This document shows, in pieces, positions 26,370-37,119 of a stretch of 64,000 bases of DNA (its first letter is position 1; every line of letters starts with the position of its first letter). The DNA lies in assembly GCF_009604405.1 (NCBI RefSeq), contig NZ_WEGK01000004.1:62001-126000 (forward strand). The letters run 5' to 3'. The stretch is from Nocardia macrotermitis (GTDB lineage Bacteria; Actinomycetota; Actinomycetes; Mycobacteriales; Mycobacteriaceae). A program made the position numbers and the translations under genes. The notes under the pieces are model-generated. The model saw only the letters and a program-made list of their open reading frames with translations. It was not told where the DNA came from and ran no database searches.

Positions 26370-29300
26370 TCACTCCAACGCCGCGCAGAGATGATCGGTC
26401 AACGTGGCGGCGGTCGGATACTCGAAGACAACCGTGGTCGGCAGTGCAACACCGAGCGCGGTCCGCAGCCGATTGCGGAATTCGACCGCGCCGAGGGAAT
26501 CGAATCCGAGTTCCTTGAACGACTGGTCGATGCCGATCGCGTCCGGGCCTTCGTAACCGAGCACAGCGGCGGCGGTGGAGCGGACGAGGGCGAACACCCG
26601 CTCGCGTCGTCGCTCCGGATCCAGCCCGGTCAGGCCACCGACCGCGGCCACGGGCGCGTCACCCGGTTTCGGGGCCGCGCGCACCAGGCCGCGAACCAGC
26701 ACCGGCAGGATCTCCCCCGCCTCGATGGTGGCGAGATCGAGGCGAGCGGGTACGACGAACGACCGGCCGAGCTCGATCGCCTCGTCGAACAGGTCCAGGG
26801 CCTCGGCCGAGGACATGGCGACGGATCCGGCTCGTTCCAGGCGGGTCCGATCCCGGTCGCGCAGATGCCCGGTCATCCCGGTCGCGGACGCCCAGAACCC
26901 CCAGCCGAGCGACAGCGCGGGCAGCCCGAGCTGGGCCCGGTGCGCGGCCAGCGCGTCGACGAAGGTGTTGGCCGCGGCATAGTTCGCCTGACCGGCCGGG
27001 CCGAATATGCCCGCGATCGAGGAGAACAGCACGAACATCGACAGATCCGATGCCGCGGTCAGCTCGTGCAGGTTCCAGGCGGCGTCGACCTTCGGCCGGA
27101 GCACGTTCTCGAGTTGCCGCGGGGTCATCGTATCGATGACCGCGTCGTCGAGCAGACCGGCGGCGTGGATCACCCCGGCCAGCGGCGGATCGATCCCCGC
27201 GAGCACCTCCCGCAGCGAATCCCGTTGCGCGGCATCACATGCCACGATCCGCACGTCCGCCCCGAGTGCGCCGAGCTCGCTGTGCAGCCGTGCCGCACCG
27301 GGCGTCGCCATGCCACGACGACCGAGCAGCACGAGATTCCGCACGCCGTACCGGGTCACCAGATGCCGCGCGAGCGCCGCGCCGATGACCCCGGTGCCGC
27401 CGGTGATCAGAACCGTTCCCGCCCAACGTGGTTCGTCCGGAATCGTGAGAGCCAGCTTGCCGATGTGCCGCGCCTGACCGAGATGACGCAGCGCCTCGGG
27501 CGCGCGCCGGATATCCCAGCGCCCGACCGGCAACGGCCGCAGCACACCGGATTCGAACAGCGCCGCGATCTCGGTCAGCATCCGCTGAATCCGATCGAGA
27601 CCGACGTCGACCAGCGCGAACGCCCGATACGTGACGCCGGGATGAGTCGCCGCGACAGCCGCCGCATCGCGGATATCGGTCTTCCCCAACTCGACGAACC
27701 GGCCGCCACGGGGCAGCAACCGCAGCGAGGCATCGACGAATTCGCCTGCGAGAGAATCGAGTACGACATCCACACCGGCGCCCCCGGTGGTCGCGAGGAA
27801 CGTCCGCTCGAACTCGACCGTGCGCGAGTCGCCGATGTGGTCGTCGTCGAATCCGAGCGCGCGCAGCACGTGCTGCTTCCCCGCGCTCGCCGTGGCGAAC
27901 GGCTCCGCACCCCAGTGCCGGGCCAACGCGATCGCCGCCAGGCCGACCCCACCGGTCGCCGCGTGCACCAGTAACCGCTCACCCGGGAGCAGATCCGCCA
28001 GGTCACGCAGCGCGAAATAGGCGGTGAGGAATACCGCGGGCGTGCTGGCGGCCGCGGCGAACGACAGCCCGGCCGGAATCGGGACCACCAACCGGTGATC
28101 GACCGTCACGGTCGAGGCGATCGGCCCGAGCAGCCCCATCACCCGGTCTCCCGGGGCGACCGACGTGACGTCGGGCGCGACCTCGACCACGACCCCGGCG
28201 CCGTCGGCGCCGATCTCGGCCTCGCCCCCGTCGTACATGCCGAGCGCGATCATCACGTCGCGGAAGTTCAGCCCCACCGCGCGCACCGCGATCCGGACCT
28301 CACCCGCCCGCAATTCCCGTTCCGGCTCCGCGAGCGGCGCCAGGCGCAGATTGGCCGACTGCAACGTCCCGTGACCGCCGGTCCGCAGCCGCCACGACCC
28401 GGTATCGATCAGTTCGGCATTGCCGACCAGATCCGCGCGGGCGCGAACGAGCCTGGGCACGTGGGTGATTCCGCGCCGGTACGCGAGCTGCGGTTCGTCG
28501 GTGGCCAGCGCCGCGGCGATCGCCACCCGGCGGTGGGACCAGTCGTCGACGTCCACGAGCACGATCCGCCCCGGATGCTCATTCTGCGCCGCCCGCAGCA
28601 ACCCCCAAGCCGGTGCGTGCACGAGATCCAGCACGTCCTCGCCGCCGTGCACCGCGACCGCCCGGCAGGTGACGACGACGAGTGTGCTGTCGTCGTCGCG
28701 TGCCAGCCACCGCTGGATCTGTGCGAGGATCGCGACGAGCCGGGTACGCACCGCCCGTGGCAGGTCACCGTCGGTCACCGGAATCTCCCGGCACCGTAAT
28801 ATATTGGGCGCCTTGGTGATCCGGTCCCCGTGCGGTTCCGGAATCGATACCGGGACCCAGTCCAGGCCGTACACCGGCCCACCGGAGAGCTGCCGTCGAT
28901 CGATCGGCCGCGAGGCGAGCGAATCGATCCTGGCGACCACGGCGCCGGCGGTGTCGAACAGTGTCACCGCGACCCGCCCTTCGGCCAGCGTCGTCACACG
29001 CACCCGCAACGCGGTCGCACCCGCCGCGTACAACTCGACACCCTCCCAGGCGAACGGCAGGCTCACCGTGGCGGCGTCGCGAGTCGCGAACGGCTCGATC
29101 AGCACGTGCAACGCCGCGTCGAGCAGGGCCGGGTGCAGACCGAATCCCGCCACACCGGACGAGAGCGGCGCGAGGATCTCGGCGTGGAACTCCCGATCCC
29201 GCGACGAGGCACCCGTCACCCAGGCGGCGCGCAGTCCCCGGAACACCGGACCGTACTCGTATCCTCGGGCGGCACATCGTTCGTAGAAGTCGCCGAGATC

Positions 29301-32300
29301 GATCGGCGTCGCGTCGCGCGGCGGCCAGGCCGTGTCGACCTGCGGCGCGTCGTGGTGTGCGCCGGTCACCGTGCCCGAGGCGTGCAGCGTCCACTGCGTC
29401 GCGTCGTCGGTGCGCAGATAGCACCGGACCGGTCGCCGCCCCGAGATGTCGGGCGTGCCGATGACCGTGCGGAGTTGCACCGCACCGGATTCGGCGACGA
29501 CCAGCGGCGCGTGCAGCACGAGTTCGGCCAGACGACGGCAGCCGGCCGAGGCTCCGGCCGACAGTACGAGTTCGACCGTCGCGGCCCCCGGGAGCAACAC
29601 CGTTCCGGCGACGGCGTGGTCGGCGAGCCAGGGCTGACGGTCGACGGACACCTCGCCGGCGAACGTCACCTCACCCGATTCGGGATGTTCGACCATCGCA
29701 TCGATGAACGGGTGCACGGCACCGGCGCCCCCCTCGTCGGGCGCGAGCCAGAATCGGTTGTGCTGGAACGGATATACCGGCAGATCGACCCGTCGCGGTC
29801 GCAGCATTCGGAGGTAGGTCCGCCAGTTCGCGCGCACCTGCGCCGCGGACAACAGGAAGCGGCGTAGATCCCCCTGGTCGCGCCGCACGGTTTCGAGGAC
29901 CGTGACATCCTCGGCGTCGAGCGTTTCCTGAATTCCGATGGTCAGCACCGGATGCGGACTCACCTCGACGAAGGTGCGGTACCCGCGCTCGTACGCGGCG
30001 CGGATCGCCGACTCGAATTGCACCGGCTGCCTGAGGTTTTCGAACCAGTACCCGGCATCGGTCGCGACCGGGCCGAGCAGACCGCCGGTGACCGTCGAGA
30101 AGATCGGGACGTCACCGTCCCGCCGCGTCGTCCGACCGCTCTCTTCGGCAGCGGATCCGATTCCGGCCAGCGCGGAACGCAATTCGGCGCCGATCGCATC
30201 GACCTGCGCCGAATGCGCGGCGTAGTTCACCGGAATCTGTTTGGCGCGAAGGTCGTTGGCGTCGCTGTGGGCGATCAGTTCCGCGATCGCGTCCGCATCG
30301 CCGGACACCACGGTCGAACACGGACCGTTGACCGCCGCGACACCCAGTCTGCCGGACCACTTTTCGAGCAGGGCGCCGACCTCGCCGACCGCCTGCGGCA
30401 CCGACACCATGCCGCCCTGCCCCGCGATCGCGACGAGCGCGCGACTGCGGACGATCACCACCCGCGCGGCCTCGGCCAGCGACAACGCCCCGGCGACGTA
30501 GGCGGCCGCGATCTCCCCCTGCGAATGACCGATCACCGCGGCGGGTTCGACACCGACCGACCGCCACAGCCGGGCCAGCGAGGTCATCACGGCGAACAGC
30601 ACCGGCTGCACCACATCGACCCGCTCGAGTCCGGGCGCATCCGGCGCGTTCCGCAGCACGTCCGGCAGCGACCAGTCGACCAGATCGGCGAACACCGCGG
30701 CGCACTCGGCGATATGTTCGGCGAATACCGGTGCGGTATCGAGCAATTCGGCCGCCATCCCGACCCACTGCGAGCCCTGGCCCGGGAACACGAAGACGGC
30801 GTCCCCGGTCGGCCTGCCGGTCGTGACGACGTTCTCGGCGGCCCGCCCCTCGGCGACCGCGTTCAGACCCGCACGCAGCTCGTCGGCGTCCGCGCCGACG
30901 ACGACGGCTCGGCAGGCGAGATCCGCCCGCCCGGTCGCCGACGACCACGCGATGTCCACCGGCTCCCGGTCCAGCATCCCGAGCAGCCGAGATGCCTGCT
31001 CCGCCAACGCCCGTCCCGTCTTCGCCGACAATTCGAGCGGAACCGCGACCGCGGGCCGGCGCCGCGATACCGCCACGGGTTCGTCCGGCGCCTGTTCCAG
31101 GATCACGTGCGCGTTGGTGCCGCTGATGCCGAACGCCGAGACCCCCGCGCGACGAACCCGATTCCGCGACGGCCACGCGGTCGGCTCGGTCACCACCCGC
31201 ACCGTGCCGGTCGACCAGTCCACGGCGGTCGTCGGCCGCTCGGCGCCCGGTGTCGGCGGCACCACCGCGTGCCGCATGGCCTCGACCATCTTGATCACGC
31301 CCGCCACACCCGCCGCGGCCTGCGCGTGACCGATGTTCGCCTTCACCGATCCGACCAGCAACGGCGTTGCGGCCGAACGTGTTCCACCGAAGGTCGCGAT
31401 CAGGGCGGACGCCTCGATCGGATCGCCGACCGTGGTGCCGGTACCGTGCGCCTCCACCACATCGATGTCCTCGGGCGTGAGCCCGGCCGCGGCGAGCGCC
31501 TTGCGGATGACCCGTTCCTGCGCCGGGCCGCTCGGCACCGTCAACCCGCTCGACGCGCCGTCCTGCCCGGTCGCCGATCCGCGCAGCAGCGCGAGCACCG
31601 GATGATCGCGCCGACGGGCCTGCGAAAGCCGTTCCAGGACAAGGACTCCCACGCCCTCACCGATGCCGAACCCGTCGGCCGCAACCGAGAACGGTTTGCA
31701 GCGGCCGTCTTCCGCGAGCGCGCCGAGTTCACCCAGCCCGACGATCGCGCTCGGCGAACTCAGCACCGTCGCACCACCGGCCAGCGCGAGCGTGCAGTCG
31801 CCGGTCCGCAGTGCCTGTGCCGCAAGGTGTATCGCGACCAGCGAGGACGAGCACGCGGTGTCCACGGTGACCGCCGGCCCCGCCAGCCCCAGCGAGTACG
31901 CCACCCGACCCGACGCGACGGCCGGCGCGGTCCCAGTGGCCAGATGCCCGGCCAGACCCATACGGTCCGAGCCGACCCGGCCACCGTAATCCATCGCGAC
32001 GACGCCGAAGTAGACCCCGGTTTCCGAACCCGCGAGCGACAACGGATCGATACCGCCGCGTTCCAGGGCTTCCCATGAGGTTTCCAGCAGCAACCGCTGC
32101 TGCGGGTCCATCGCCAGCGCCTCGCGCGGGCTGATACCGAAGAACGCCGCGTCGAACGCGTCGGCCGCATCGAGGAAATTCCCGTGCCGGGTGTTGACCG
32201 AAGCCGGGAGTCTGCCTCGATCCCAGCCCCGGTCGAGCGGGAATGCCGAAGTGGCGCTTCGCCCTTCGGCGGCGAACGCCCACAGCTCCGCGGACGAGGC

Positions 32301-32375
32301 GATACCGCCCGGATACCGGCATCCGATGCCGACGATCGCGATCGGATCCTCCGACGCGCGGTCCGGCTCAGCCAT
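26370..32375 (-). CDS. Single-module fully reducing type I polyketide synthase (KS-AT-DH-ER-KR-ACP)
   Basis: A 2001-aa enzyme with a complete reductive loop. KS: Cys 175 in DTACSSS, His 310 and His 350. AT: GHSQG with Ser 618 and YAAH at 718-721, closest to the methylmalonyl-type YASH. DH: His 920 in [11 protein letters not shown], Asp 1086 in [10 protein letters not shown]: about 1350-1645 with [22 protein letters not shown] at 1657 and LDD at 1742-1744 (B-type). ACP: Ser 1960 in GFDSL. No thioesterase. The order and length match mycobacterial Mas/Pks5, which iteratively make methyl-branched fatty acids. It overlaps the upstream gene by 8 bp, which fixes the start. Confidence 0.95.
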   Translation of the reverse strand: MAEPDRASEDPIAIVGIGCRYPGGIASSAELWAFAAEGRSATSAFPLDRGWDRGRLPASVNTRHGNFLDAADAFDAAFFGISPREALAMDPQQRLLLETSWEALERGGIDPLSLAGSETGVYFGVVAMDYGGRVGSDRMGLAGHLATGTAPAVASGRVAYSLGLAGPAVTVDTACSSSLVAIHLAAQALRTGDCTLALAGGATVLSSPSAIVGLGELGALAEDGRCKPFSVAADGFGIGEGVGVLVLERLSQARRRDHPVLALLRGSATGQDGASSGLTVPSGPAQERVIRKALAAAGLTPEDIDVVEAHGTGTTVGDPIEASALIATFGGTRSAATPLLVGSVKANIGHAQAAAGVAGVIKMVEAMRHAVVPPTPGAERPTTAVDWSTGTVRVVTEPTAWPSRNRVRRAGVSAFGISGTNAHVILEQAPDEPVAVSRRRPAVAVPLELSAKTGRALAEQASRLLGMLDREPVDIAWSSATGRADLACRAVVVGADADELRAGLNAVAEGRAAENVVTTGRPTGDAVFVFPGQGSQWVGMAAELLDTAPVFAEHIAECAAVFADLVDWSLPDVLRNAPDAPGLERVDVVQPVLFAVMTSLARLWRSVGVEPAAVIGHSQGEIAAAYVAGALSLAEAARVVIVRSRALVAIAGQGGMVSVPQAVGEVGALLEKWSGRLGVAAVNGPCSTVVSGDADAIAELIAHSDANDLRAKQIPVNYAAHSAQVDAIGAELRSALAGIGSAAEESGRTTRRDGDVPIFSTVTGGLLGPVATDAGYWFENLRQPVQFESAIRAAYERGYRTFVEVSPHPVLTIGIQETLDAEDVTVLETVRRDQGDLRRFLLSAAQVRANWRTYLRMLRPRRVDLPVYPFQHNRFWLAPDEGGAGAVHPFIDAMVEHPESGEVTFAGEVSVDRQPWLADHAVAGTVLLPGAATVELVLSAGASAGCRRLAELVLHAPLVVAESGAVQLRTVIGTPDISGRRPVRCYLRTDDATQWTLHASGTVTGAHHDAPQVDTAWPPRDATPIDLGDFYERCAARGYEYGPVFRGLRAAWVTGASSRDREFHAEILAPLSSGVAGFGLHPALLDAALHVLIEPFATRDAATVSLPFAWEGVELYAAGATALRVRVTTLAEGRVAVTLFDTAGAVVARIDSLASRPIDRRQLSGGPVYGLDWVPVSIPEPHGDRITKAPNILRCREIPVTDGDLPRAVRTRLVAILAQIQRWLARDDDSTLVVVTCRAVAVHGGEDVLDLVHAPAWGLLRAAQNEHPGRIVLVDVDDWSHRRVAIAAALATDEPQLAYRRGITHVPRLVRARADLVGNAELIDTGSWRLRTGGHGTLQSANLRLAPLAEPERELRAGEVRIAVRAVGLNFRDVMIALGMYDGGEAEIGADGAGVVVEVAPDVTSVAPGDRVMGLLGPIASTVTVDHRLVVPIPAGLSFAAAASTPAVFLTAYFALRDLADLLPGERLLVHAATGGVGLAAIALARHWGAEPFATASAGKQHVLRALGFDDDHIGDSRTVEFERTFLATTGGAGVDVVLDSLAGEFVDASLRLLPRGGRFVELGKTDIRDAAAVAATHPGVTYRAFALVDVGLDRIQRMLTEIAALFESGVLRPLPVGRWDIRRAPEALRHLGQARHIGKLALTIPDEPRWAGTVLITGGTGVIGAALARHLVTRYGVRNLVLLGRRGMATPGAARLHSELGALGADVRIVACDAAQRDSLREVLAGIDPPLAGVIHAAGLLDDAVIDTMTPRQLENVLRPKVDAAWNLHELTAASDLSMFVLFSSIAGIFGPAGQANYAAANTFVDALAAHRAQLGLPALSLGWGFWASATGMTGHLRDRDRTRLERAGSVAMSSAEALDLFDEAIELGRSFVVPARLDLATIEAGEILPVLVRGLVRAAPKPGDAPVAAVGGLTGLDPERRRERVFALVRSTAAAVLGYEGPDAIGIDQSFKELGFDSLGAVEFRNRLRTALGVALPTTVVFEYPTAATLTDHLCAALE

Positions 32376-33420
32376 CGACGAACCCCGGATACAGCGACCG
32401 CACCAGATCGAGGGCGATCTCCATGCTGATGGCATCGACGTTCGCCGACGCGTTGGTCACGACCGCGACCGACGCGTCCTCGGCCGGATAGCGGTACACC
32501 GCGCACGAGGACCCAGGCATGATGCTGTTGTGGCCGAGCAGCGCGCCCAGTCGCTGCACCCCGAGCCCGTACCGGTGAAAGGCGCGCCGCCGGTCCAACG
32601 GCGTCGGCGCCAGCCGCGCATCCCGCAGTTCGGCCGAGAGCAACCTGCCCTCGGCGAGTTCACGCACCCAGCGCAGCAGATCGTCGACGGTCGAGGTCAT
32701 CGCACCCGCGGTCCACAGCATATTGGGGTTCATATCGCCGAGCGCGCGCAATGTGCGATCGTCGGGCAGATAGCTATAGACCGTCGGATGAGGGTCGGGA
32801 AGCTTTGCAACAGAGGGGAATTCGGTGCTCGTCAGCTCCGGCAGCGCGGCCACCACATCGTCGTTGATCACCGCGGCCGCGGGCCTGCCGGTCACCTGCT
32901 CGAGGATCAGGCCGAGCAGGATGTAGTTGCTGTCGCAGTAGTCTGCCTTGGCCCCCGGCTCGAAAGCCGCAGGGCCCCTTCGCATCAGCTCGACCTTGCG
33001 CTCCTGCGGCCAGTCCGCGTCGGGGGTGTCGAAGGAGGGCTCCGCGCGCACCGGCAGCCAGTCCGGCACCCCGGCGAAGTTGGCCACCCCGGAGGTCATG
33101 TTCAGCAGCTGCCGGATCGTGATGCGCTCGCCGTTCGGTATGCCCGGCACGAACGGTTCGAGGGTATCCTCGAAACCTATTCGGCCACTGTCGATCTGCT
33201 GGAGCACGGCCGTCGCGGTGAACGATTTCGTGACACATCCGACGCGATGGTGATCGCCGATCCGGAACGGCTCACCGGTCGTCACATCCGCGACGCCCAG
33301 GGCCAGCTCCCACCGCTCACCACCCACCTCGACGACCGCGCCGAGACCCGGCAGGCGCTTGTCGTAGAGCTGCGTCTCGAGCAGGAATTCGAGTGTGTCA
33401 CAGGTCATCTCGTCGAACAT
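32368..33420 (-). CDS. Beta-lactamase-fold protein with Cys in place of the SxxK serine
   Basis: A 350-aa class C beta-lactamase/esterase-type protein with no signal peptide. The SxxK motif reads C62-V-T-K65 in an otherwise typical frame ([16 protein letters not shown]). The YxN motif is Y161-C-D163, and the third motif is HNS (297-299), not HTG or KTG. It overlaps the PKS start by 8 bp. LovD, a beta-lactamase-fold acyltransferase, offloads the product of LovF, a TE-less reducing PKS, so a similar acyl-transfer role is a reasonable inference. An in-frame ATG four codons in is an alternative start. Confidence 0.85.
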   Translation of the reverse strand: MFDEMTCDTLEFLLETQLYDKRLPGLGAVVEVGGERWELALGVADVTTGEPFRIGDHHRVGCVTKSFTATAVLQQIDSGRIGFEDTLEPFVPGIPNGERITIRQLLNMTSGVANFAGVPDWLPVRAEPSFDTPDADWPQERKVELMRRGPAAFEPGAKADYCDSNYILLGLILEQVTGRPAAAVINDDVVAALPELTSTEFPSVAKLPDPHPTVYSYLPDDRTLRALGDMNPNMLWTAGAMTSTVDDLLRWVRELAEGRLLSAELRDARLAPTPLDRRRAFHRYGLGVQRLGALLGHNSIMPGSSCAVYRYPAEDASVAVVTNASANVDAISMEIALDLVRSLYPGFVDG

Positions 33421-33444
33421 CGGACCGCTTCCGCGCCCGGCCGC

Positions 33445-34251
33445 TCAGGAGACCCGGAAGTCGCGGTCGGCGGGCCGGTTCTCCCGGATCCGGCGGACCA
33501 GATCCGCGACCCGCCGGTTGACGACGGTCTCGAATCCCTCGTCGTCCACCGGAACCGCCACCGGATCCGGTTTGGCCTCGATCACGTAGCGGCCGTCGTC
33601 GACAAGGTCGCGCCAGCGGATGAGATAGCCACTGCGGTCCTGGATCCAGTGCGCCCCCTTGCCGGGCTCGACCTTCAGGTCGCCGAACTGGATCGCCTTC
33701 GCACGGCGCCAGCGGTCCGAACGCTGCTGCGTCTGGTCGTTCGAATCGAGCACCGGCGAGCCGTCGTGATGCGCATCCGAACCGTCCGGCTCCTCCGGGA
33801 GGATCTGGACCTCGCCCCGCTTACCCCGCCCGACCTTGGGCAGATGTTCGATCACCGACCGCGCCAGCCCGACCACGTCGGTCTCGTAGACATCGACGTC
33901 GCCGCCGCGCTCGATGGTCTCGCCGGGCTGCTGCACCAGCACCACCGCGTAACCCTCGCGCCGCAATCCGACCACGCGCGTCACCAGCGACATATCCGTC
34001 TCGTCGGCGGACGGCTCGCCCGCCGCCCAGATCACGATGTCCGGGTTGACCGCGGCCTCCCACAACTGCATCGCGTCTTCCGGCAGATAGGCCAGCAGGC
34101 GCTCGGCGGTCTCCTTCTTCGCGCGGATGTAGTCGTCCTCGTACTGCTGCGTCGGCCAATGGACCAGTGGGAACGGCAGTCGCTCACGCGACATCAGCTC
34201 CCACAGCACGACCGTCTCGAACGACGTCAGCCGCCCCCGATGCACGCTCAT
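33445..34251 (-). CDS. EspG-like ESX secretion chaperone
   Basis: A 268-aa cytoplasmic protein whose first 165 residues follow the pattern of EspG: LTSFETVVLWELMSRERLPFPL at the start, a central REGYAVVLVQQPGE strand pair, and VVGLARSVIEHLPKV near the end of the domain. EspG proteins hold PE/PPE substrates for the ESX machine. The Arg/Asp-rich C-terminal 100 residues are extra. It overlaps the large PPE-like gene by 4 nt (ATGA), the expected place for a cognate chaperone, and ends 24 bp before the beta-lactamase-fold gene. Confidence 0.65.
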   Translation of the reverse strand: MSVHRGRLTSFETVVLWELMSRERLPFPLVHWPTQQYEDDYIRAKKETAERLLAYLPEDAMQLWEAAVNPDIVIWAAGEPSADETDMSLVTRVVGLRREGYAVVLVQQPGETIERGGDVDVYETDVVGLARSVIEHLPKVGRGKRGEVQILPEEPDGSDAHHDGSPVLDSNDQTQQRSDRWRRAKAIQFGDLKVEPGKGAHWIQDRSGYLIRWRDLVDDGRYVIEAKPDPVAVPVDDEGFETVVNRRVADLVRRIRENRPADRDFRVS

Positions 34252-35687
34252 CCGTCGACGACCGGCTTCGCGGTCACCGGCGCGTTACCCATGGCCTGCT
34301 CGAGCCACTCCTCCGAATCCAGGAATTCGGCGCGCTTCTTCTCCTTGTCGCTCTCCTTGCGCTGGCCGCCGCCCATCGCGCCCATACCCGGCATGCCCAT
34401 CCCGCTGGTGGTGGAGAGTCCGGCCTTGACCTGGCCGCTGACGGTTTCGCCGAGCGCGGAGGTCGTGGTCGCGCGCGGGAACAGCTTGGACGAGGCCGCA
34501 GCCTCGCTCGCCAGCAGCGACTGTGTGCCGAAACCCTTGCCACCGCCGCCACCGCCGCCGGTCCCGCCACCCAAACCGTTCAGCGCCGAGGCCGCCAGGC
34601 CTGCTACCGCGGGGTTCTCCAAGCCGTCGAGGAGCTTCTCGGCATCGGTCTGCGCCGACTTCTGGGTGAACTGCTGACCGATCTGCTGCGCAGCCTGCAA
34701 GCCCTGCTGCAATCCCTGCTCCAGCGTCTGTGCGACCTGCTGGACCTGTTGCTGCTGCTCTTGCTGTTGTTGCTGCTGCTGTTGTTCCTTCTGTTGCTGT
34801 TCCTGCTGCTTCTGTTGCTGCTCTTGCTGTTTCTGTTGTTCCTCGAGCTGCTTCTGCTGCTGCGCTTCCAGTTCCTTCTGCTGCTTTTCCTGCTGTTTCG
34901 CGTACTCCTGCGACTGCTGGGTGTAATTCGACGGCGTCAGTCCGGGCGGGCCCGGAATCCCGGGAGTGCCGGGCGTACCAGGGGTACCGGGAGTGCCGGG
35001 CGTACCGGTGCGCCCGGTGTTCGGATCCGGAAGTCCAGTCGTAACCGGTTGCGGCGGTGGGAATATCGGCATGGCCGCGTCCGCGGATTTCCCGCCCGCG
35101 ACGAACACCTGGTTCATGACGTCATGGGCCCGCTGGGTGAGCAGGGACTTCAATTGCGCCCTGGTCTGGTCGTTGTCGTACTGGCCGGAGGTCTGCACGA
35201 TCGACGTCCCGTCGTGCAGCTTGCCGTCCGAGCCCGGAATATTGTTCTTCGTGAGTTCAAGGAACTTCGCCGTGAATTCGAGGCTGTTCGCGATCCCTTC
35301 GATGACCACAGGCAGCTGTGCCAACTGATCGGCGTAACGTTGCACCGCCGTCGACGCGCTGCCGCCGCCGGTCGAATCCCAGGAAGCGATGATCTTCGAT
35401 TTGACCTCGTTGGAGAACTTGCCGGCGAGCGAAGTCAGCGTGTCACCGTGCGTGCGCCAGCTGTTGGCCAACTCCTGCACCGGTTTGGATTCGATCGATT
35501 CACGGAAACTCACCAGCCCTCCCGCGCCATCCAACTCCCTGCCGTAGTGTTCCCACGGGACCTCGCCCGTTTCGGTCGAAATATCACCGCTGGTGCCCAG
35601 CACGGTGCTCTTGTCGACGGTCTCGTTGTCCGGTTTGAAGTCGTTGAGTTTGTACGACTTCGGATTGTTCGGAGCAGAGTCACCCAT
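34248..35687 (-). CDS. Large PPE-like T7SS substrate with collagen-like and polyglutamine segments
   Basis: A 479-aa protein. Residues 45-155 are helical with WDSTGGG, a W-x-G-like turn, suggesting a PPE/WXG-type hairpin. A GTPGTPG run of about 20 residues follows near 225-245, then a Gln/Glu/Lys-rich stretch (about 265-325) predicted to be coiled coil or disordered, then a Gly-rich region and a basic tail. There is no signal peptide. It sits 34 bp after a small helical protein gene and overlaps the EspG-like gene, the order of an exported PPE-type substrate and its chaperone. Assignment is by architecture and context. Confidence 0.65.
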   Translation of the reverse strand: MGDSAPNNPKSYKLNDFKPDNETVDKSTVLGTSGDISTETGEVPWEHYGRELDGAGGLVSFRESIESKPVQELANSWRTHGDTLTSLAGKFSNEVKSKIIASWDSTGGGSASTAVQRYADQLAQLPVVIEGIANSLEFTAKFLELTKNNIPGSDGKLHDGTSIVQTSGQYDNDQTRAQLKSLLTQRAHDVMNQVFVAGGKSADAAMPIFPPPQPVTTGLPDPNTGRTGTPGTPGTPGTPGTPGIPGPPGLTPSNYTQQSQEYAKQQEKQQKELEAQQQKQLEEQQKQQEQQQKQQEQQQKEQQQQQQQQEQQQQVQQVAQTLEQGLQQGLQAAQQIGQQFTQKSAQTDAEKLLDGLENPAVAGLAASALNGLGGGTGGGGGGGKGFGTQSLLASEAAASSKLFPRATTTSALGETVSGQVKAGLSTTSGMGMPGMGAMGGGQRKESDKEKKRAEFLDSEEWLEQAMGNAPVTAKPVVDG

Positions 35688-35721
35688 TGGTCACCTCCCT
35701 GGGCCGCCGGTCGGAATTCTA

Positions 35722-36132
35722 CTATTTCGTCTTCGCCCGGCAGCTGTCCACCTGCGTGTCATAACTGGACAGGGTGTAGCCGGAAAGGTCTGCGGCAGAA
35801 TGATCTTCGGCCTTCAGATAGGCGCGGCCGGACGCGATGAAGGTCTCCATCATGTCGTTGACGACGTCGCGATGCTTGGTCAACACGTTCGGCATCGAAG
35901 AGTCGTACTGAGGGTTCGCGCGGTCCGCGTACCGCTTGGCGAGGTCCGTCGCATTCGGGAGGTTGCCGAAGCCCGTGACAGTGGCCAACTCGCCGGATTT
36001 ACTGATCGTCTGGTTGAGTTCGTGGATCAGGTCGGCGCACATGTTGGCACAGTCCAGCGCCGCTTGCGGTTTCAGCTGGACGCGCCCCGCCTTGGCCGCC
36101 TTGGTGTAGGTGTCGAATTCGCTGTCAGCCAT
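35722..36132 (-). CDS. Small helical protein, likely T7SS partner
   Basis: A 136-aa, mostly helical protein without signal peptide. The start MADSEF at 36132 is preferred over an upstream frame because the extra residues are Arg-rich and lie over an inverted repeat. It has paired Cys (NMCADLI and the near-C-terminal DSCRAK). No strict WXG motif. It is first gene of the run that continues with the PPE-like protein, EspG-like chaperone, beta-lactamase-fold protein and PKS, so it may be the PE- or EsxA-like partner of the PPE-like protein. Confidence 0.6.
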   Translation of the reverse strand: MADSEFDTYTKAAKAGRVQLKPQAALDCANMCADLIHELNQTISKSGELATVTGFGNLPNATDLAKRYADRANPQYDSSMPNVLTKHRDVVNDMMETFIASGRAYLKAEDHSAADLSGYTLSSYDTQVDSCRAKTK

Positions 36133-36231
36133 CGGTCGGCCCTTCTCGCGACGGAATGCTCGGAAAGATGGAGTCGGCCCGAAATACTTCGAGACGCGAA
36201 AACGTCTGGGCCGCAGTAAGATACGGTTCAA

Positions 36232-36257
36232 CCCATCGATCACGCACGATCGATGGG
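36232..36257. promoter_or_regulatory. 10-bp inverted repeat upstream of the T7SS-PKS run
   Basis: CCCATCGATC and GATCGATGGG form perfect arms around a 6-nt spacer, 100 bp before the first gene. It is a good candidate operator for a dimeric regulator. A second inverted repeat, CCACAAC/GTTGTGG with a 4-nt spacer, lies at 36313-36330. The rest of 36133-36474 shows no gene. Confidence 0.55.
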
Positions 36258-36479
36258 CGAGTTTCCTTGGCCGGCTGCATGATCAGCCCGCGTGGCACCG
36301 AGATCCGGCAGACCACAACCACTGTTGTGGAGAAATGGCGAACCCCCCGTGCATCGTGGTGACCCTCAGCCCGCGAACAGACTGACGTCCCCGCGGGCGC
36401 GCGGGGATGACAAACACCCTAGCGCGCGGCGAATATGGGGCGCAACGAGTTTTCTGTGAACGCCGAGCAACGTTCCGAC

Positions 36480-36531
36480 CTCGAAAAACAAGTCTCCGCG
36501 CCCACAACGACAGCCGTCGCGGACGCGGAGA
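36480..36531 (-). terminator. Terminator of the F0 operon
   Basis: On the minus strand TCTCCGCG (36531-36524) pairs with CGCGGAGA (36500-36493), with GAC/GTC pairing inside the loop, and CTTGTTTTTCG follows directly. It starts 9 bp after the b' stop codon. Confidence 0.75.
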
Positions 36532-36540
36532 ACGGACCGA

Positions 36541-37119
36541 TCAGTTCCAGCGGGATTGTGCCCGGCGCTTGACCGACGGGGAGGCATCTCCGTTGGCCAT
36601 CACCTCGAGATCCTCGAGGAAGTTCTCGACACTGTCGGCCTTGGCCTGCAACGACGCCACCTGCTGACGCACCCGCTCCTCAGTGCGATCGAGCATATTG
36701 GTGACCAGTTCGGCCTGCAGATCGCGCACGAGTTGCCGGTGCAGCTGTGCGATCTGGTCGCGCCCCTGCTTGCGCACGCGCTCGACCTCGGCGGTCGCCG
36801 CCTCACGCATCTGCGCGATGATGTGGTCGGCGTCGGCGCGGGCGTCACCACGCATCCGCTCGAGTTCGACCTGGGCCTCGGCCAGCGCGTTGTCGTAGGA
36901 CTTCTTGGCCTCTTCGAGCCTGGTCGCGGCCTTGTCGCTCTCGTCGAGCTGACGCGCCACCACGTCCTGACTCTTGGCCATCATCCGACGCAGCGGCGGC
37001 AGGATCCACTTCACGAAGACGAAGACGATCACCACGAAGCCGAACAGCTGGCTGAAGAAGACCGGCCAATCGAACGAGATGTGATACGGCCCTTCAGCGA
37101 GCACACCGCTGTTGATCAT
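36541..37119 (-). CDS. atpH: ATP synthase b'-like subunit lacking the delta domain
   Basis: A 192-aa protein matching only the N-terminal part of the mycobacterial b-delta fusion AtpH (about 445 aa). A membrane segment (FFSQLFGFVVIVFVFVKWI) is followed by a long charged coiled coil up to FLEDLEVMANG, where the linker to delta would begin. It then ends in SVKRRAQSRWN and a stop. No delta-like sequence is found in any frame downstream, and a terminator follows. It overlaps atpF by 4 nt. It may serve as a free b' stator, or be a truncated fusion. The symbol reflects position only. Confidence 0.85.
   Translation of the reverse strand: MINSGVLAEGPYHISFDWPVFFSQLFGFVVIVFVFVKWILPPLRRMMAKSQDVVARQLDESDKAATRLEEAKKSYDNALAEAQVELERMRGDARADADHIIAQMREAATAEVERVRKQGRDQIAQLHRQLVRDLQAELVTNMLDRTEERVRQQVASLQAKADSVENFLEDLEVMANGDASPSVKRRAQSRWN

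Noticed and set aside
26370..32375. A second PKS module or a terminal thioesterase
   Set aside because: Only one KS Cys motif and one ACP Ser motif exist, and the protein ends 41 residues after the ACP serine.
32191..34677. An 828-codon plus-strand frame opposite the beta-lactamase-fold and EspG-like genes
   Set aside because: His/Arg-rich translation without motifs; the minus-strand genes have overlapping starts and stops typical of an operon.
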